Source of the DNA: Ulva prolifera
Taxonomy: Eukaryota; Chlorophyta; Ulvophyceae; Ulvales; Ulvaceae
Reading direction: 5' to 3'
DNA length: 64,000 bases
Assembly (NCBI GenBank): GCA_023078555.1
Contig: CM041200.1
Span: 8,610,807-8,674,806 of the forward strand
In this document: one piece after another, positions 52,249 to 64,000 of the stretch
Layout: each line of letters starts with the position of its first letter
Position numbering within the stretch: the first letter of the stretch is position 1
Position numbers and translations under genes: made by a program
Notes under the pieces: generated by a model
What the model was told of the DNA's origin: nothing
The model's input: only the letters and a program-made list of their open reading frames with translations
The model's database searches: none

Positions 52249-53897
52249 CTCGACCGAATACCTACGGGCCCCGAGGGGACGCCTGACAATGTCGCCAACA
52301 ACCAGTGTAATCATGGAGCGAATCAATCAATAGATTACCGCACTGCTATTTGCTTCACGACGCCACCACGTGCCGCCCCCATGTCGCAGCTAATTGCGGA
52401 TGCGTGGACACAGAGGTACATATCTTCTAGGCGTTTGAGGAATCGGCCCCTGCATTCAAAGATCGTTGGCTCTGGATGTGGCCCTTAGCGTGAGTCATGA
52501 AAACAGAGTACTCTTGTGCTTCAACGTCACAGCAGCGTGGTGGCAGATGTGGCGCAGCACGCATGTTATGCGATGCAACTCGGCGTTGGATTGTGGCACG
52601 CACCGAAGCATCCCTTTGATTATCGCAGCTGTCATTGTCCGGGCATACCATCCGGTTTAGAAGTTTGCAGGCGAGAAGGGCAGCCTGCAGTGCAGCATTC
52701 GTGTGATTGGACGCTGCCTGCAAATATCACACAGCTCACGGCACTATACATACTCAACTACGCTACGTCTTCCAATGCAATCAGGGCTCTGGATCGCCCG
52801 CGCACCGGCTAGTCTGTCCGTACTGGGCAACGAGGATGTTCACCTCAAGGGAATTCATATGGAAGCCCTGCATCGCGAATGCAATCTTGATCACTATACT
52901 ATCGTACAGTGCAAACCACGTATCAGGAATGATGAGCACCTTCCATCGAGGCAGTCCGTAGCCGTTGTGGCGTGCCCGCTTGTCCCATTGTCCCGTAACT
53001 GGGAACGTCCTTTTTCAAGGCCACCTGCACGGACGGAGCATCATCATGTATCTGAACCTACATATCTCAATCGTTGGCCTGTAATTGCTTGCTGCAATCA
53101 CAGCAACTGCTGCACTGCATTTCAGTTTCAGGCTCAATCGTCGATCACCTTTCTATACTGCCTCTTGGCCTGCTATCCGCGTCAGGGATCATATTATTCA
53201 AATTATCGTTCTACTTACAAGCAGGGGGCGCGTAGGTGCAGGGACGATGCTCACACTGTTTACGAGACGGCTCGGTTAACATCAGCATGGCACGTCGGCT
53301 TACGCCCCTCATGCAACCCCCAAACATTATCCCCACTTGTTTCACTCACATATAGTATCGTACTTTGACTTTTGGTAAAGTTTGCCCCTCTGTTAGTCCA
53401 GTCGACGACTGGCTTGAGACAGCGGCGGCGAGCCTGTTTTGACGCTAGCTCCGGCGGTTATATTCTGGTAGCCGTGGCAACTTCCTGCCAACAAAAGATA
53501 TGTATGATGAACGTCCATCGACGTCGCGCTTTATCTTGCATCCAGCTGGACTGTCTGCGTTGACGTCTCGCACCCCCGTTTTTTGGGCGGTGGCTTCCAG
53601 GGATCGTCCGTCGATCAATGGGCCTCGTTTGTCTCTGCCCGCTTGTATTACATACGGCGTTTGTTGTGGGGAACACCTGCAGCCCTCTATCGAAGGCTAT
53701 AGATACGGTGCAATCGACGACCGATCGCCTCCCGTTACTGTGGGCTCCCCTGCGGAATATGTCTGTGGTGTGCAAATTCGATCATGCAGGGTTCCAACGA
53801 GCTTACGCCCGCCTCTGTTTCGGCTGTATTACATAATATTATTTCCAAACCACATGAAGCAAGCTTCGCGTCGTTCGTCCGAGACGGGGTTGCCTTG

Positions 53898-54590
53898 CCT
53901 GCATCTGTGGAGTGGCAACGAATGGATTTCCCGCTGCTTCCAGATAGCTTTGAAACAATCTTCATCATAGCATGCCAATACCTTTGCCTACGATGTCTGA
54001 GGCCCAGATCCTCAGCACTGACATCTCCGGCCTTGCCAGCATCTGTGGAGCGGCAACGGATGGGTTGTCTGCTGCTTCCAGATAGCTTTGAAACAATCTT
54101 CATCACAGCATGCTAATAGCTTTGCCTACGATGTTTGAGATCCAGGTCATCAGCACTGACATCTCCATCCTTGCCTGCATCTGTGGAGCGGCAACGGATG
54201 GGTTGTCTGCTGCTTCCAGGTAGCTTTGAAACAATCTTCATCACAGCATGCTAATAGCTTTGCCTACGATGTTTGAGATCCAGGTCATCAGCACTGACAT
54301 CTCCATCCTTGCCTGCATCTGTGGAGCGGCAACGGATGGGTTGTCTGCTGCTTCCAGGTAGCTTTGAAACAATCTTCATCACAGCATGCTAATAGCTTTG
54401 CCTACGATGTTTGAGATCCAGGTCATCAGCACTGACATCTCCATCCTTGCCTGCATCTGTGGAGCGGCAACGAATGGATTTCCTGCTGCTTCCAGATAGC
54501 TTTGAAACAATCTTCATCACAGCATGCTAATACGGTTGCCTACGATGTCGAACAGTGCACATGGCATGGCACTGCACACTTCTACAGAAA
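53898..54590. repeat. 138-bp tandem repeat, about five units
   Basis: CCTGCATCTGTGGAG (or CCAGCATCTGTGGAG) occurs at 53898, 54036, 54174, 54312 and 54450, exactly 138 bp apart. The middle three units are nearly identical and the outer ones more diverged. The period is a multiple of three (46 codons); on the minus strand the first units stay open (MMKIVSKLSGSS, RCRSTDAGKA). A coding role is possible but not supported by splice context. Confidence 0.93.
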
Positions 54591-55399
54591 CCCTTACAGA
54601 ACTGTGTATGCTGCTGTTTCCGGGCTGCCGTGCTCCCTGCCTCCACTGACATTGCAGAGGATATGCCACTGAATCTGCAGACATTGGCTGCAACAGCAGT
54701 GTGGTGATGCATGGTTTTTGTGCTGCCATGCCCTCTGCCCGCACAAGCAGTGCAGTGGACATGCCACTGCATCTAAAGACATCGGCCGCAGCTGCACTGA
54801 TGGAGTTTGTGCTGCCATGCCCTTTGCCCGCACATGCAGTGCAGAGGACATGCCACTGAACCACGTGGCGATGACAGGGGGTCTGAAGACAACAGACGCA
54901 CGGGAAGCTCCCCAGCCCGGAAACCCGACTGCAAGGGTCCTCATTGGCAATCTCTTAATTAAGCATTAACAGCTCATACAGCCTCGTCTGTATAGCGTGC
55001 TCAGCGAGGTTGCCACCAGTGGTGGATGGCCAGAACATTTATCAGCACTGCAGTGTATGTAGTTCGATTTCGCAACATGGGATGGCTCAAGTAGCAGTGC
55101 TTCCGCGGTCAAACATTGTGGCCCTCATATGTAGGAGACTCGCGCGGATCTACGCAAGTACGTCTGGCATGCTTTGTGGCAGCGCCCTTTGTGGCAGCGC
55201 TCTGGTTTGAACACGTGTTCAATACGCGATTCATCCTCAATTTGCCAGGAGGATTGGGCCAACATCTTCTGGGATATGGTGAGGCCATGCGGCGAATGAC
55301 ACTCGTGTTGGCTCCAGGGCGTCCACAATTGTGGAATTGCAACCCTGGCGGTGACCAGCGGTACACACACGCGCACAACTGCCTCTGCATTTGTCCGAC
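54591..55399. other. Degenerate repeats, no gene recognised
   Basis: A motif of the type GTGCTGCCATGCCCT...CGCACA...GCAGTGCAG..GACATGCCACTG recurs at about 54,655-54,870 in two to three diverged units of about 115 bp. No exon is supported. Confidence 0.45.
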
Positions 55400-57243
55400 A
55401 AATGAGTCAGAGCACCATCATGCAACCGCGGCACGTCCACACGCCTGCGGTGGATCCCCCGGGCGAACTCCCGGCCGGCCAAACTCTGGCCTCACATCCG
55501 GCCACGGACGCCACTGCGGTGGCGGCCGCCCCAGGCAGCAACCGCGGGCCTTGCGGGACGGCTTCAGCCTCCGGAGCGGCAGACTTTGAGGCTACCTGCA
55601 GCGATGTGTAGTCACCACTTGGCAGCCCGCGCTCTGATCGTGAGATGTCCTTGGCGCCCCCCGACAGCACAGCTGGACAAGCTGGTGATGGCCGCGACGG
55701 TGATGGTGCAGATGCTGACCGCGCTCCGCCTGTTGCAGCCGTGCCGCAGCATCACGCAGAGGGGCTCTCAGATTTAAAAAGGTATTCACTCTGCTGCGCC
55801 CTGTGACATCAATGCCATTCCTGTGTTCTTTGTGAGTGACCGCTGCCGCAGCGTCTTTCCGACACGAGCGTGCCCTTTCAGTGATACCCCAGCTGCAGAC
55901 TTAATTAAGCTTAGGGGTGAACTTCCGGCCCTGGTGGCTACAGGATGTACAGATACATGTTGTTCCGGGGCGGGCGCTCATGTCACAATCATCGCATGAT
56001 GGCCGTGTCTGTATGACCTGCCATGCAACTGCTCGCAAGTTGTACATGCGTGTGTGCTGCCACATGCACCGAGACGCCCAGCCGCAGCCCCACGCGTGTA
56101 ACTGTGTTTATAGACAGCCCAGCCCCCGAGAGCGCTCTGCACATCTTGGTGGCGCATGCATGCAGCTGCAGCTCTGATCATGAAGAATCATCACGATGTG
56201 ACGTGCTGCACAGACGTGGTCGTGAGGACAGAGCAGGGCCCCAACTCGAGCACTGACTTTCAAATGCCGCATGCAGGGCCTGCAGGGCCAATGGAGTCGC
56301 TCGTGCAGACAGATTTCTGCGCAGTAAATAACGCATGCAGATGTGCTACCTGCGGAGGGACACCCGGGAAGGTCGCTTCGCCACTGGCTAGCCTCGGGGG
56401 GGCTTGGGAACATGTGTGGCATGCTCGGAACATCACACCGGAGCCGCGATCGGCCTTCCCTGCATTTGATACATATGACAGAAGATTGAATGGGCATAAG
56501 CTCACATAAGCTCGCACATCGAAGGGGACGTCTCGTCTTACGCACAAGTCTTCGTGCGCACGGACCAGCCCCCTGTGCAAGAACCACGCCGCTCCTCAGG
56601 ATCAGCTGAGCCCGTCCGCCAAGACATGGTATACCTGGCTTCAAGCAGGATGGAGTGCTCCGCATGTGCCGCCGGTCGCGAAGGACGGCACTCTCCCGCT
56701 TGCGGAGAGCGCTGCGGGATTCAACTCCCCTATTGAGGTCTTCAGACCACGAACCGACCAATCCTGACCGCTGTCGTCCCGTGCAGGCTCCAACTTGTGC
56801 TGGAAGGCTGCGACACCGACAGTGCAGTCGAGGCGGCGCTGCTGGCCGTGGCGCCGTTGTGTCGTCCAAGCAAGCGGACCCTGATACAGCTCCGAGCAGA
56901 TGAGTCATCTGCACGTACTCCAAGGCCGGGCTGTGGCAGCGCGCATGGCCTTGCCGTCTTCGACCACCTGCACCGCCTGCAGATTGACGTGGACCTGCAG
57001 GGACCTACAGATGTGTCTCACCAACGCGGCGCTATGGGCGTGCAGCCGCGGCGCCGACGGCTCCGAGGCGCCTCAGAGCCGGCGTGAGGGCATGTTGCAG
57101 AACACCCGGCAGGCGCCTGCCAGGTGTTCTGCAACATGCCCTCACGCCTGCAGGCCATGGATCACCACTGCGCCGACGGCGTCACCTATCGCGCGCTGTT
57201 TTCAGCGCTTCACGCCCGAAACATGTGGCAGCATTGTGTCGCA

Positions 57244-57275
<32 letters not shown>

Positions 57276-58813
57276 GCTGCCTTGTATCACACGTTTGCGA
57301 ACGAAGACCCCTTGAAGCCATCTGAATGATGCGTTTGCGACCTTTCATGAATTCATCAAAACGGATCATCTTGCTTGCGCAGTTCGATGATCCACTGCGT
57401 CTAGGTCACGTTGTCCTGGACGCATGCGCGCCGTGCGCATGCATAGCGCGATGGTGACAGCAGAAGGCGGGTGTACATGTAGGCGTATGCACTGGCCTTC
57501 CGACAGGGCGCCCGCCTGGACGGCCAGGCGTGCCTCTACATGCTGCGCATGCTGCGCCGGGCTGGCCAGTGGCAGCTGGCAGAGGCCTGCCTCCTCGCCG
57601 AGCTCGCCGAGCAGCTGCGCCTCGAGCCCTTCACTGCCCTCGCGGCAGTGCTCGCACGAACTCCGGCGCCGGGCCCGCATGGCGGCGCCGCCGCAGAGCC
57701 GGCCTGCGCGCTGCTGGACACTGTGCGGAAGCTTGGAAGTGCGCAAGCTGATGGCAGACCTGACTACCTCCGCCAGCTGCAGCCAGCGCGTGGCCACGGC
57801 CCCGAGGGTGTGCGTGTGCGTACAGGCTCTCCAGATGAAAGGCTTGGCCGTTACGCCGGAGTGATCTGGGCTCGAGGCCTGGCCTGGCACGAGCTGGCGA
57901 CGCGGTGCTGCAACGTGTTGCTGCAGGCCTACTCCGAGGCGACCCCTCCACAGCCGGGCCGCGCCCTGAAATTTTTGCATGCGATGAGCAGGTGAGGCCA
58001 TCATGATGGCGACTGTGCATTGCGTTTGTGAGTTTGTAGCTGGGCATCCACTGCACGCATGCAACCTCCTGTGGACTCTATTTGTGGACACTGGACACTA
58101 TTTGCGAGGGGTGAGGTCACTTCGGTCCAGTCAGTTCATCTGCAATTCTGTGGGTTGCATGAGGTGATGCCGTGGTGAGAGGAATTCCGAAGCTACGTTA
58201 AGGAGACTGATGCACGCTTGTTGTATTGTGTGAGCGCGGAGGCTAGCGCACTCTCCTGCAAGGCGTTTATGGATCTCCTTCCGCAGTGTTTCGAATGTTC
58301 TGAAGTTGCGGCCAGTCACCTGGCAAGAGAAGCAACGCTCCCCTCTCAAACCTCCAGTTGTGCGCTGCCAACTTGTTACAGTTCACGGTTTCTCATGGCC
58401 GCAACGCGGTGGCATGCAGCCCCGGGGGTTGTATGGGGCCCGGCAGCTGCGCTGCCGTATGCCCGCCACAGCAGCTGACCTCGTCGCGACCATGCAGCAC
58501 GAGCAAGATCAAGATCCCGCACGGTGGCTTCCTGAAGCCGGACACTGTGTCATATGAGCTCGTCGCGCTGGCACACTTCCGCGCCGGCCTCGCCTCAAAG
58601 GGGCTTGAAGTGCTGGACGCCTGTGCGCTCTACTTCCAGCCACCAACGTCCGCTGGCTATGCGCAATGCATGGCTGCTGCTGCCAGCACCGGAGGCGATG
58701 ACGGCGTCGCGGCGCTGTGGCGGCACATGGCGGCCCTCGGCGATCCGCCCAACGACGACTGCCAATCTGCGTTCGAAAAAACCCATTTCCTCGCAGCGGC
58801 CTCCCAGGTGTGA
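55400..58813 (+). CDS. Pentatricopeptide-repeat (PPR)-like protein
   Basis: Firm exons are 57483-57991 and 58498-58813, joined in phase 2 (AG^GTGAGG...ATGCAG). Upstream blocks: about 55,400-55,780 (low-complexity N-terminus ending GLSDLKR at a GTATTC donor), about 56,790-56,900 (LVLEGCDTDSAVEAALLAV), about 56,985-57,080 (DLQMCLTNAALWACSRG) and 57124-about 57,240 (DGVTYRALFSALHARNMWQH). Helical pairs such as QACLYMLRMLRRAGQWQLAE and PDTVSYELVALAHFRAGLAS fit the 35-residue PPR pattern. PPR proteins bind organelle RNA in plastids or mitochondria for editing, splicing or stability; a transit peptide could not be seen. The stop at 58811-58813 lies right after a potential donor (CAG^GTGTGA), so a further exon is possible. 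A 28-C tract and a 68-bp palindrome fall inside the gene. Confidence 0.65.
57081..57148. repeat. 68-bp near-perfect palindrome at a PPR exon boundary
   Basis: The arm at 57081-57106 (GGCGTGAGGGCATGTTGC...) is exactly complementary to 57123-57148 over 26 bp. The 16-bp centre CGGCAGGCGCCTGCCA is itself palindromic but for its end bases. The probable acceptor TGCCAG^GTGTTC lies at the start of the right arm. Confidence 0.92.
57247..57274 (+). repeat. Poly-C tract (28 C)
   Basis: Twenty-eight consecutive C residues follow a PPR-like exon; read in frame they would give poly-proline. Confidence 0.95.
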
Positions 58814-60130
58814 TGTCTACTCCGTAAACCTGACCCTTGCGACTGTGCTCATGATCATGTCGCCGATGATTTATTACCGTCACGGCTTGTCCCTGAACGC
58901 GGTCTGCGCACCCCTGATGCATGCAAGCAAACATAGACATGCGATGCCTGCTGCTGGCATCGATATCATGCCGGCACAGGTGCATCGTCGTAGCGCCGTG
59001 GCGGTGTTGCACGCCAGCGGCGCCAGTGTGCACAGCCAGGGCGATGGCCATCAGCCGGCAGTTCATCCCGGCCAATTGTTAGCGCCGCAGGCCTGTACGG
59101 GCGTCACATGTGTATGTCGTACGACACAGTGCTGGCTTGCCCGGCACTGCCGCCCGCCCCCACCCACACTCCTGGCTGCGCCGCGCCCGTCATACCCGCC
59201 CGCCTTAATTAATTATAAGCTTGATAAGTGCGCAACAACAGATTTGTGTTGTTACGGCGTCATGCATGCCGATCATGTCACACGGTCACGCCTTCAACAA
59301 CCCCACATGTTGTGCAGGCCTCCTTGTGCAAGCAACAGCACAGGTGCATGCATTGTCTACCGCGGCCTGCAGCTGCGCGAGCCCGCCTCTGCATGCGCAG
59401 GAGGACATCACAGGGCCTACAGCCAAGTCACGCACCCGGGGTGCGCGACTGTGGGTGCGCGATGGAACTTCGAAACAGAAACTTACGAATACAGCTCCAA
59501 ATGACCTAATTACACGTCTACATTGTACAGATGTCTCTTCTGTGTAGCATGAAACCGCCCCGATGTCGATCGGGTTCCATTTGGCCCATTTACGAACGAT
59601 ACCATCAACCACCTCGTTTCCACTGCCTAGCGTGCCAGCTCCAAAGGGTGAGGCCGCTGATGCAACTGCGACCCCGATGAAGTTGGAAAATGTAATATGA
59701 TTGCTTGTGTGCGTCCGGGGTGCCGGTCGACTTTGCGTTGAGGGCGAACGTGCACTTGCATCCGCCACGCTTTGCACCAGGTTTCCCATGTTCGCGTTGT
59801 GTGCAAGACCTCTCGCGCAAGAGGTGCCTCACAACGCGCCTTAAACATCAGTGTGACTTTTTGGAAGCTCCTGGCGCCGACGATTTTAGTGTATGCGAGG
59901 TATGCACGTTGGATCCTAGCTTGTGTCTTTGCATGTGTGAAAGAGCGATGCCACCAGACTTGGCTGCATAACGTCCGAAGCGGCCGATTGCGGATGGTAT
60001 ACTTGTGAGACTATTGTGTAGAAGTTGCCATACCTCTCTCGCGGGCGGTTGGGATTTGCTTGATGAGCTCTGAGCGACGTTCAGAATGTCCAGCCGTACA
60101 AGACATCGTCACCAGGGAGCAATGTTACCG
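58814..60130. other. No confident gene
   Basis: Fragments at 59,600-59,960 read as Cys-rich on the plus strand (FPCSRCVQDLSRKRC, FSVCEVCTLDPSLCLCMC) and Lys/Arg-rich on the minus. They look like remains of a zinc-binding ORF, but nothing can be joined. Confidence 0.3.
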
Positions 60131-63121
60131 CTGTGTCCTTACGAACGATCGCCATTCGGTTTGAAGTCGAAAGATATATCCTCTGTAGCAGTACGTGTTC
60201 CTTGAGATGGGGCCTTTGCCGCGCTGATGTGTGCCGTGTTCTCTGATATTGCACGCATCACCGCGTCGCTAGGCGCCCCGTGCACCCGCCGAACGCTGGC
60301 CTTGAGAGTGTATTGAAAAATATGCAACATCATATGGCCCTGTCTATGCGTCTGTAGACTTCGCGCCCGTATGCCTCACCTGCTTCGATTCGCGATTGCT
60401 CTGTGTTGATGCCACGGAGCGCGACACACCGCTCACCTGGCTCTATTGGTTTTCGTATATTAAAAACAATCACTACGTAGTGAAAGGAACCTGTGTACGG
60501 CTCGTTTGCGGTTGGGTGCGACCAAGCGCACCTGCCGTGTGCTCACCCTGGGTATCTGCCTTCCCCATCTTTTGCCGGGTGCTCCAGCGTGGTGAGCCGC
60601 AGTGAATCAGGGTGCACGATGCAGGTAAGCTAAATGCAACAGTGTAATTTATCTGTAAATTCAGTGGTCCATACAGTAGCATTACCATATGTACAGTTGG
60701 TAGTTGCATTTACACTAGCCGCTGTCGACTACCGCCCAATCACCAATCACCGGCCAGGCCATGGTACCAGTCCAATCGCTGGGCATCACCAATCTATCGC
60801 ACACATCTACAACTACGATACGGGGTACTTATTAATCAACACACAACTCCAGTCTTCCTGCATGCCAACAAAAACATATAGCATATAAACATGAAGCCTG
60901 GTCGAAACTTAGTCAATGTCAATACTGATCTGCAGTCAAGAGAGTTGCTGAGAGTTCTATAACATGGCATCAACTCAACGGCTCAGCACAAATGCAACGG
61001 GCTCGGGTCTTACCAGCCAAGGACAGATGCAGTAGCCTTCGCCACCATGAGCTGAAAATTGAAGGAGCGGCTACAGAAAACAAGCTTCTCGCATATCATT
61101 TGCAATGCGGACGCTGCTGACCTGCAAGTGGTTGATATGGTGAAAGCTCATGGATGAACAGCCACGCCAGACATTCAGGACATCAGCCAAGTGCACCAGC
61201 ATCAGATATCGGATGAGGCAAATAGATATGGGAGCAGCAGTCGACGTACCAGGCGATGGTGGACCGTCAGTGACAATTGTCACCGTGGCTGTGAAGCTTT
61301 CAAAGTCAACTTGCTCTATTTTTCTGATGCCTGCATATGTGAACCTTGCTCAAGTCATCGGTGTCTGATCAGGTCAGGACATTGCTAAATCATGACTCTT
61401 GCTCCTAGAGCACAGCTCTTCTTTGGATGGGGAAGTCTTTGAGACGACCATGGTGTGACACTTCTGGCGTAAGAGTCTAAGAAACGAATCGCGTGTCTGC
61501 AGCATCACTAACTACTGACTTGCATTACCGCTGGCTTCGCGGCTGGAGCTGAAACAGTGACGCAAAACTCTGCACCAGCAGCCCTCGACAAAGTCCAACG
61601 ATAATGTTTCCGGGCGTGCACACTCGCTGAAGCGTAATCTCTGTAAAACTATCTATGATCATGATTTGTATACAAACAAGTAGGCTATGGTCTTCGCCAG
61701 GCCCGGGGGCCGGATCGTACGATCCGACGTCTGACGTCTGACACGCTGATCAACAACGCGAGCTTGTATATGGCGCGCTTCACTACACCAGGCATGAGGA
61801 GCATACCATGCACTAAGAGAACTTAATCGTTGCGTAGTCAACAGCGAGAGCGCTAGATGAAGGTCCATTGTTTGCGTAGTGTCGAGAGTTGCAGGTACGG
61901 TTGCAGCATGCAAGAGCTGGCGAGTATGAAGAACGGTGACTATCAGGATGATATCATATGAGCAGCGATGTGTATGAAAGCGATAAAAACTTGAGCGAAG
62001 GGAGGGCTGCCCGCATGCCACGACCTCGCAAGTGCCAGAAATTGACGATGTCGCCAGAGAAATACGACATATTGCAGTCGGTACAGTATGCAAGTTGGCC
62101 GACATTATGTGAACCCTGCTTCATATTCTTCAGGAAAAACATCAATATTGATGTATCAATATTGCGCTTGCCTGGTGCCCTGCGTCACATTGTCAAAGAG
62201 TGGCAACAAGGGGCCGCGGGGTCAACACCCCATGGCCAGCAAATGTGCACACAGGGCTCCGCAATCATTGACAGCTCCACAACAAGTTTCCGTGTACTGG
62301 ACAGCGTGAAGCCAGCAGCAATGTACATATTGTGTTGTATGGCTGTGAACGGCTGTGGCGAGATCGGCTAAGCCAGTAACGTAGCGCTCTCTCTCTCTCT
62401 CTCAGGGAACACAAGCAAGCTGCATGTCGCTGACAATCACGCAGCGTCCACGCATAGGTATGTGACGGCGTATGCAAATTTTTTGGCTACCGCATCCCAG
62501 TAATCGACCCACAGACACAGGTGCTGGCAAAACCATCGTTCAAAACGCAGCACGTGTGCATAGCGATGCGTCCCTCGCCAGTCTACATATTCTACAAATG
62601 AAATGTAGTATAGGCTGCAAGTGCCACATGCTTGACGGGAATGGCGCAAGGCACACAACCGGAGAACTGAGTCTATTTGTGCATACATGGCGGTCGAGGC
62701 GACAAGCACCTACACCGTAAACATTTTCCGCCTTCTATGGCCAAATGTACAGAGAACATCATAGGCGCTCGAATGATATCTAAACGCAGGTCTTGTGTCA
62801 ATTTGGTGCACCGCCTTGTTGCGCACCCAACTCGGTGGAGCACCTGCTCCGATGCGCAGCTCTCAAGGCAGCACATCAGCATCGAGTCATTTGGCGATGT
62901 TGTGCACGTCCGCCTGCTTCACATACACAAATGTGCACGTTTTGAACAGCTTTGCGCTTGATTACATATCGAACGAGGCACGGACACAGGAAGCTCACCC
63001 ACAATCCGCGCACCCAATGACACCGCGCAGCCAATAGGTGCGCGGTCAGGTCTCCACATTTGGTTTGACAAGCGCTAGAGTGCACTAAACTGATAACAAA
63101 ACACATTTTGCAACTTAACAC
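60131..63121 (-). pseudogene. Possible remains of a minus-strand zinc-finger gene or hAT-like transposon ORF
   Basis: Minus-strand segments appear in a plausible order: about 62,880-62,680 (IRAPMMFSVHLAIEGGKCLR), 62,709-62,437 (YISFVEYVDWRGTHRY), 62,145-61,990 (LAYCTDCNMSYFSGDIVNFW, followed by HLRGRG, resembling a BED or TTF-type finger C-x2-C...H) and 61,283-61,071 (ISICLIRYLMLVHLADVLN). This order would suit a hAT-type transposase relic, but the catalytic core was not found. The identification is weak. No terminal repeats or target duplication were found. Confidence 0.25.
62387..62403 (+). repeat. CT dinucleotide microsatellite
   Basis: CTCTCTCTCTCTCTCTC is directly visible. Confidence 0.9.
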
Positions 63122-64000
63122 TCTTACTGAGTCAGTATACAGGCCCTAAAATTGATTTCTGAGCAATTCCCAGCATTCCAGATGTCCGCGCACCCCCATC
63201 TAGCGCACCTGGTTTCTTGGCGCACCCGGGTGGGCCATTCCTGCTGTAGCCTCTGTGATCGGCGGCGGGCGCCTGCTCGGCTTCCTCGCGCAGCACGGCC
63301 CACCAGCACACGCCGTCACGGCGATCCTAAGTGGCCTCGGATCTCATATCAGAGGTCCCCAGTGATCGTCACGGAGTGCGTCCTGGCGCTGGCCTGCGTC
63401 GATGCATGTGTCCTGTGTACCCTTTCGACAGATGGTGGCGGCTGCAGGCTTTCTGTGCTGCGATGCTCTGATATACATATGTGACCGCCGCGCGTCATTG
63501 CATGCATGTGAACGGCGTGAGGTTGCCGCATGCGGCCTTTAAATTTCGTTTCGGTCGAGAATCCCCCCCCCCCCCCCCCCCCCCCCCCCCCTGCGTAGGT
63601 GCAGACCATTTTCCAACCATAGTTTCAGGAGTGCAGACGCCCCACCCAGTGGGAGGATGCGCTAGCAGAGTGTCTTTGCGTACAGCACGTTGAAAGCCTC
63701 CTGCACGTAGAGATCCCTCCTGCAGCTGCAAGCAGTGCCCGTGATGCCTCCACAGAGTGTCCTTCGGTTCCTCGGTTCAGTCTGTAAGATTTGAGGGCAG
63801 CTTCCAAACACGATGAAACAAAAGCAGATTGGATGTGTCGCATATGCACAATGGAATGATGCTCCGGCGCGCGCCGGCGATGGTAGAGTAAAGTAAATCT
63901 GAATTGGTTGAAGAGGGTGATACGGTGACCGTAGCGCATCTGCCACGAACATCTGCAGTACTACTATACTATACTGCAAGTACTAGCGGACAGGAAGTAT
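63122..64000. other. Window end, nothing recognised beyond a poly-C tract
   Basis: No supported exon was found. The 29-C tract at 63,563-63,591 is the main feature. Near 63,940-63,990 the sequence becomes richer in ACTAC/TATAC steps. Confidence 0.35.
63563..63591 (+). repeat. Poly-C tract (29 C)
   Basis: Twenty-nine consecutive C residues, the fourth long C run in the window, all on the plus strand. Confidence 0.95.

Larger units (their letters stand above)
51741..53897. other. No confident gene; two strong hairpins inside
   Basis: Open frames on both strands are moderate in length, but I recognise no family. The two hairpins at 52,009-52,059 and 52,194-52,248 are listed separately. AT-richer sequence appears at 53,150-53,220. 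Confidence 0.35.

Noticed and set aside
1-64000. tRNA or rRNA genes
   Set aside because: I found no segment whose arms and conserved bases could be matched by eye to a tRNA, and no rRNA-like sequence. A covariance-model scan was not possible here.

Overview
The window reads like nuclear DNA of a green alga. It is GC-rich, most genes are broken into GT-AG exons by long introns, and trinucleotide, poly-C and minisatellite repeats are frequent. Secreted or surface proteins carry an (R)RLLQ motif, and there is a pentatricopeptide (PPR) gene. The lineage cannot be fixed from sequence reading alone. All gene models below were assembled by eye from reading frame, splice sites and phase.

Layout. 0.7-2.7 kb: a low-complexity protein with 30-residue repeats (+). 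4.5-7.4 kb: a five-exon glutathione S-transferase (+) whose third intron holds a retroposon. 10.4-16.7 kb: a receptor-like protein kinase (+) with a beta-helix-like ectodomain, one membrane segment and an intact kinase domain. 18.2-19.0 and 24.5-25.0 kb: two paralogous secreted cysteine-rich proteins (-). Between and around them lie dispersed repeats: five copies of a retroposon with clear target-site duplications, an inverted pair of MITE-like elements, and a 31-bp minisatellite. 46.6-50.0 kb: a multi-pass membrane protein gene (-). 53.9-54.6 kb: a 138-bp tandem repeat. 55.4-58.8 kb: a PPR-like gene (+). 58.8-64 kb has no confident gene; fragments with zinc-ligand-like residues are noted.

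The most striking object is an 18.5-kb CACTA (EnSpm/CMC) DNA transposon at 26,868-45,348. Its ends are CACTAG inverted repeats (27 of 31 bases match) flanked by a 3-bp CTT duplication. It encodes a Tnp2/Plavaka-like transposase in about nine exons, a 937-residue protein with a complete Ulp1 (C48) protease signature in four exons, and at least three minus-strand accessory genes of unknown function. Inside the ends lie two tandem arrays of the same 27-bp near-palindrome: eight copies at 64-bp spacing on the left and six at 102-bp spacing on the right, in opposite orientation. Half of the palindrome resembles the inner part of the terminal inverted repeat, so the arrays are probably binding sites for an element-encoded protein. 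The transposase and Ulp1 reading frames appear open, so the element may be young and perhaps functional.
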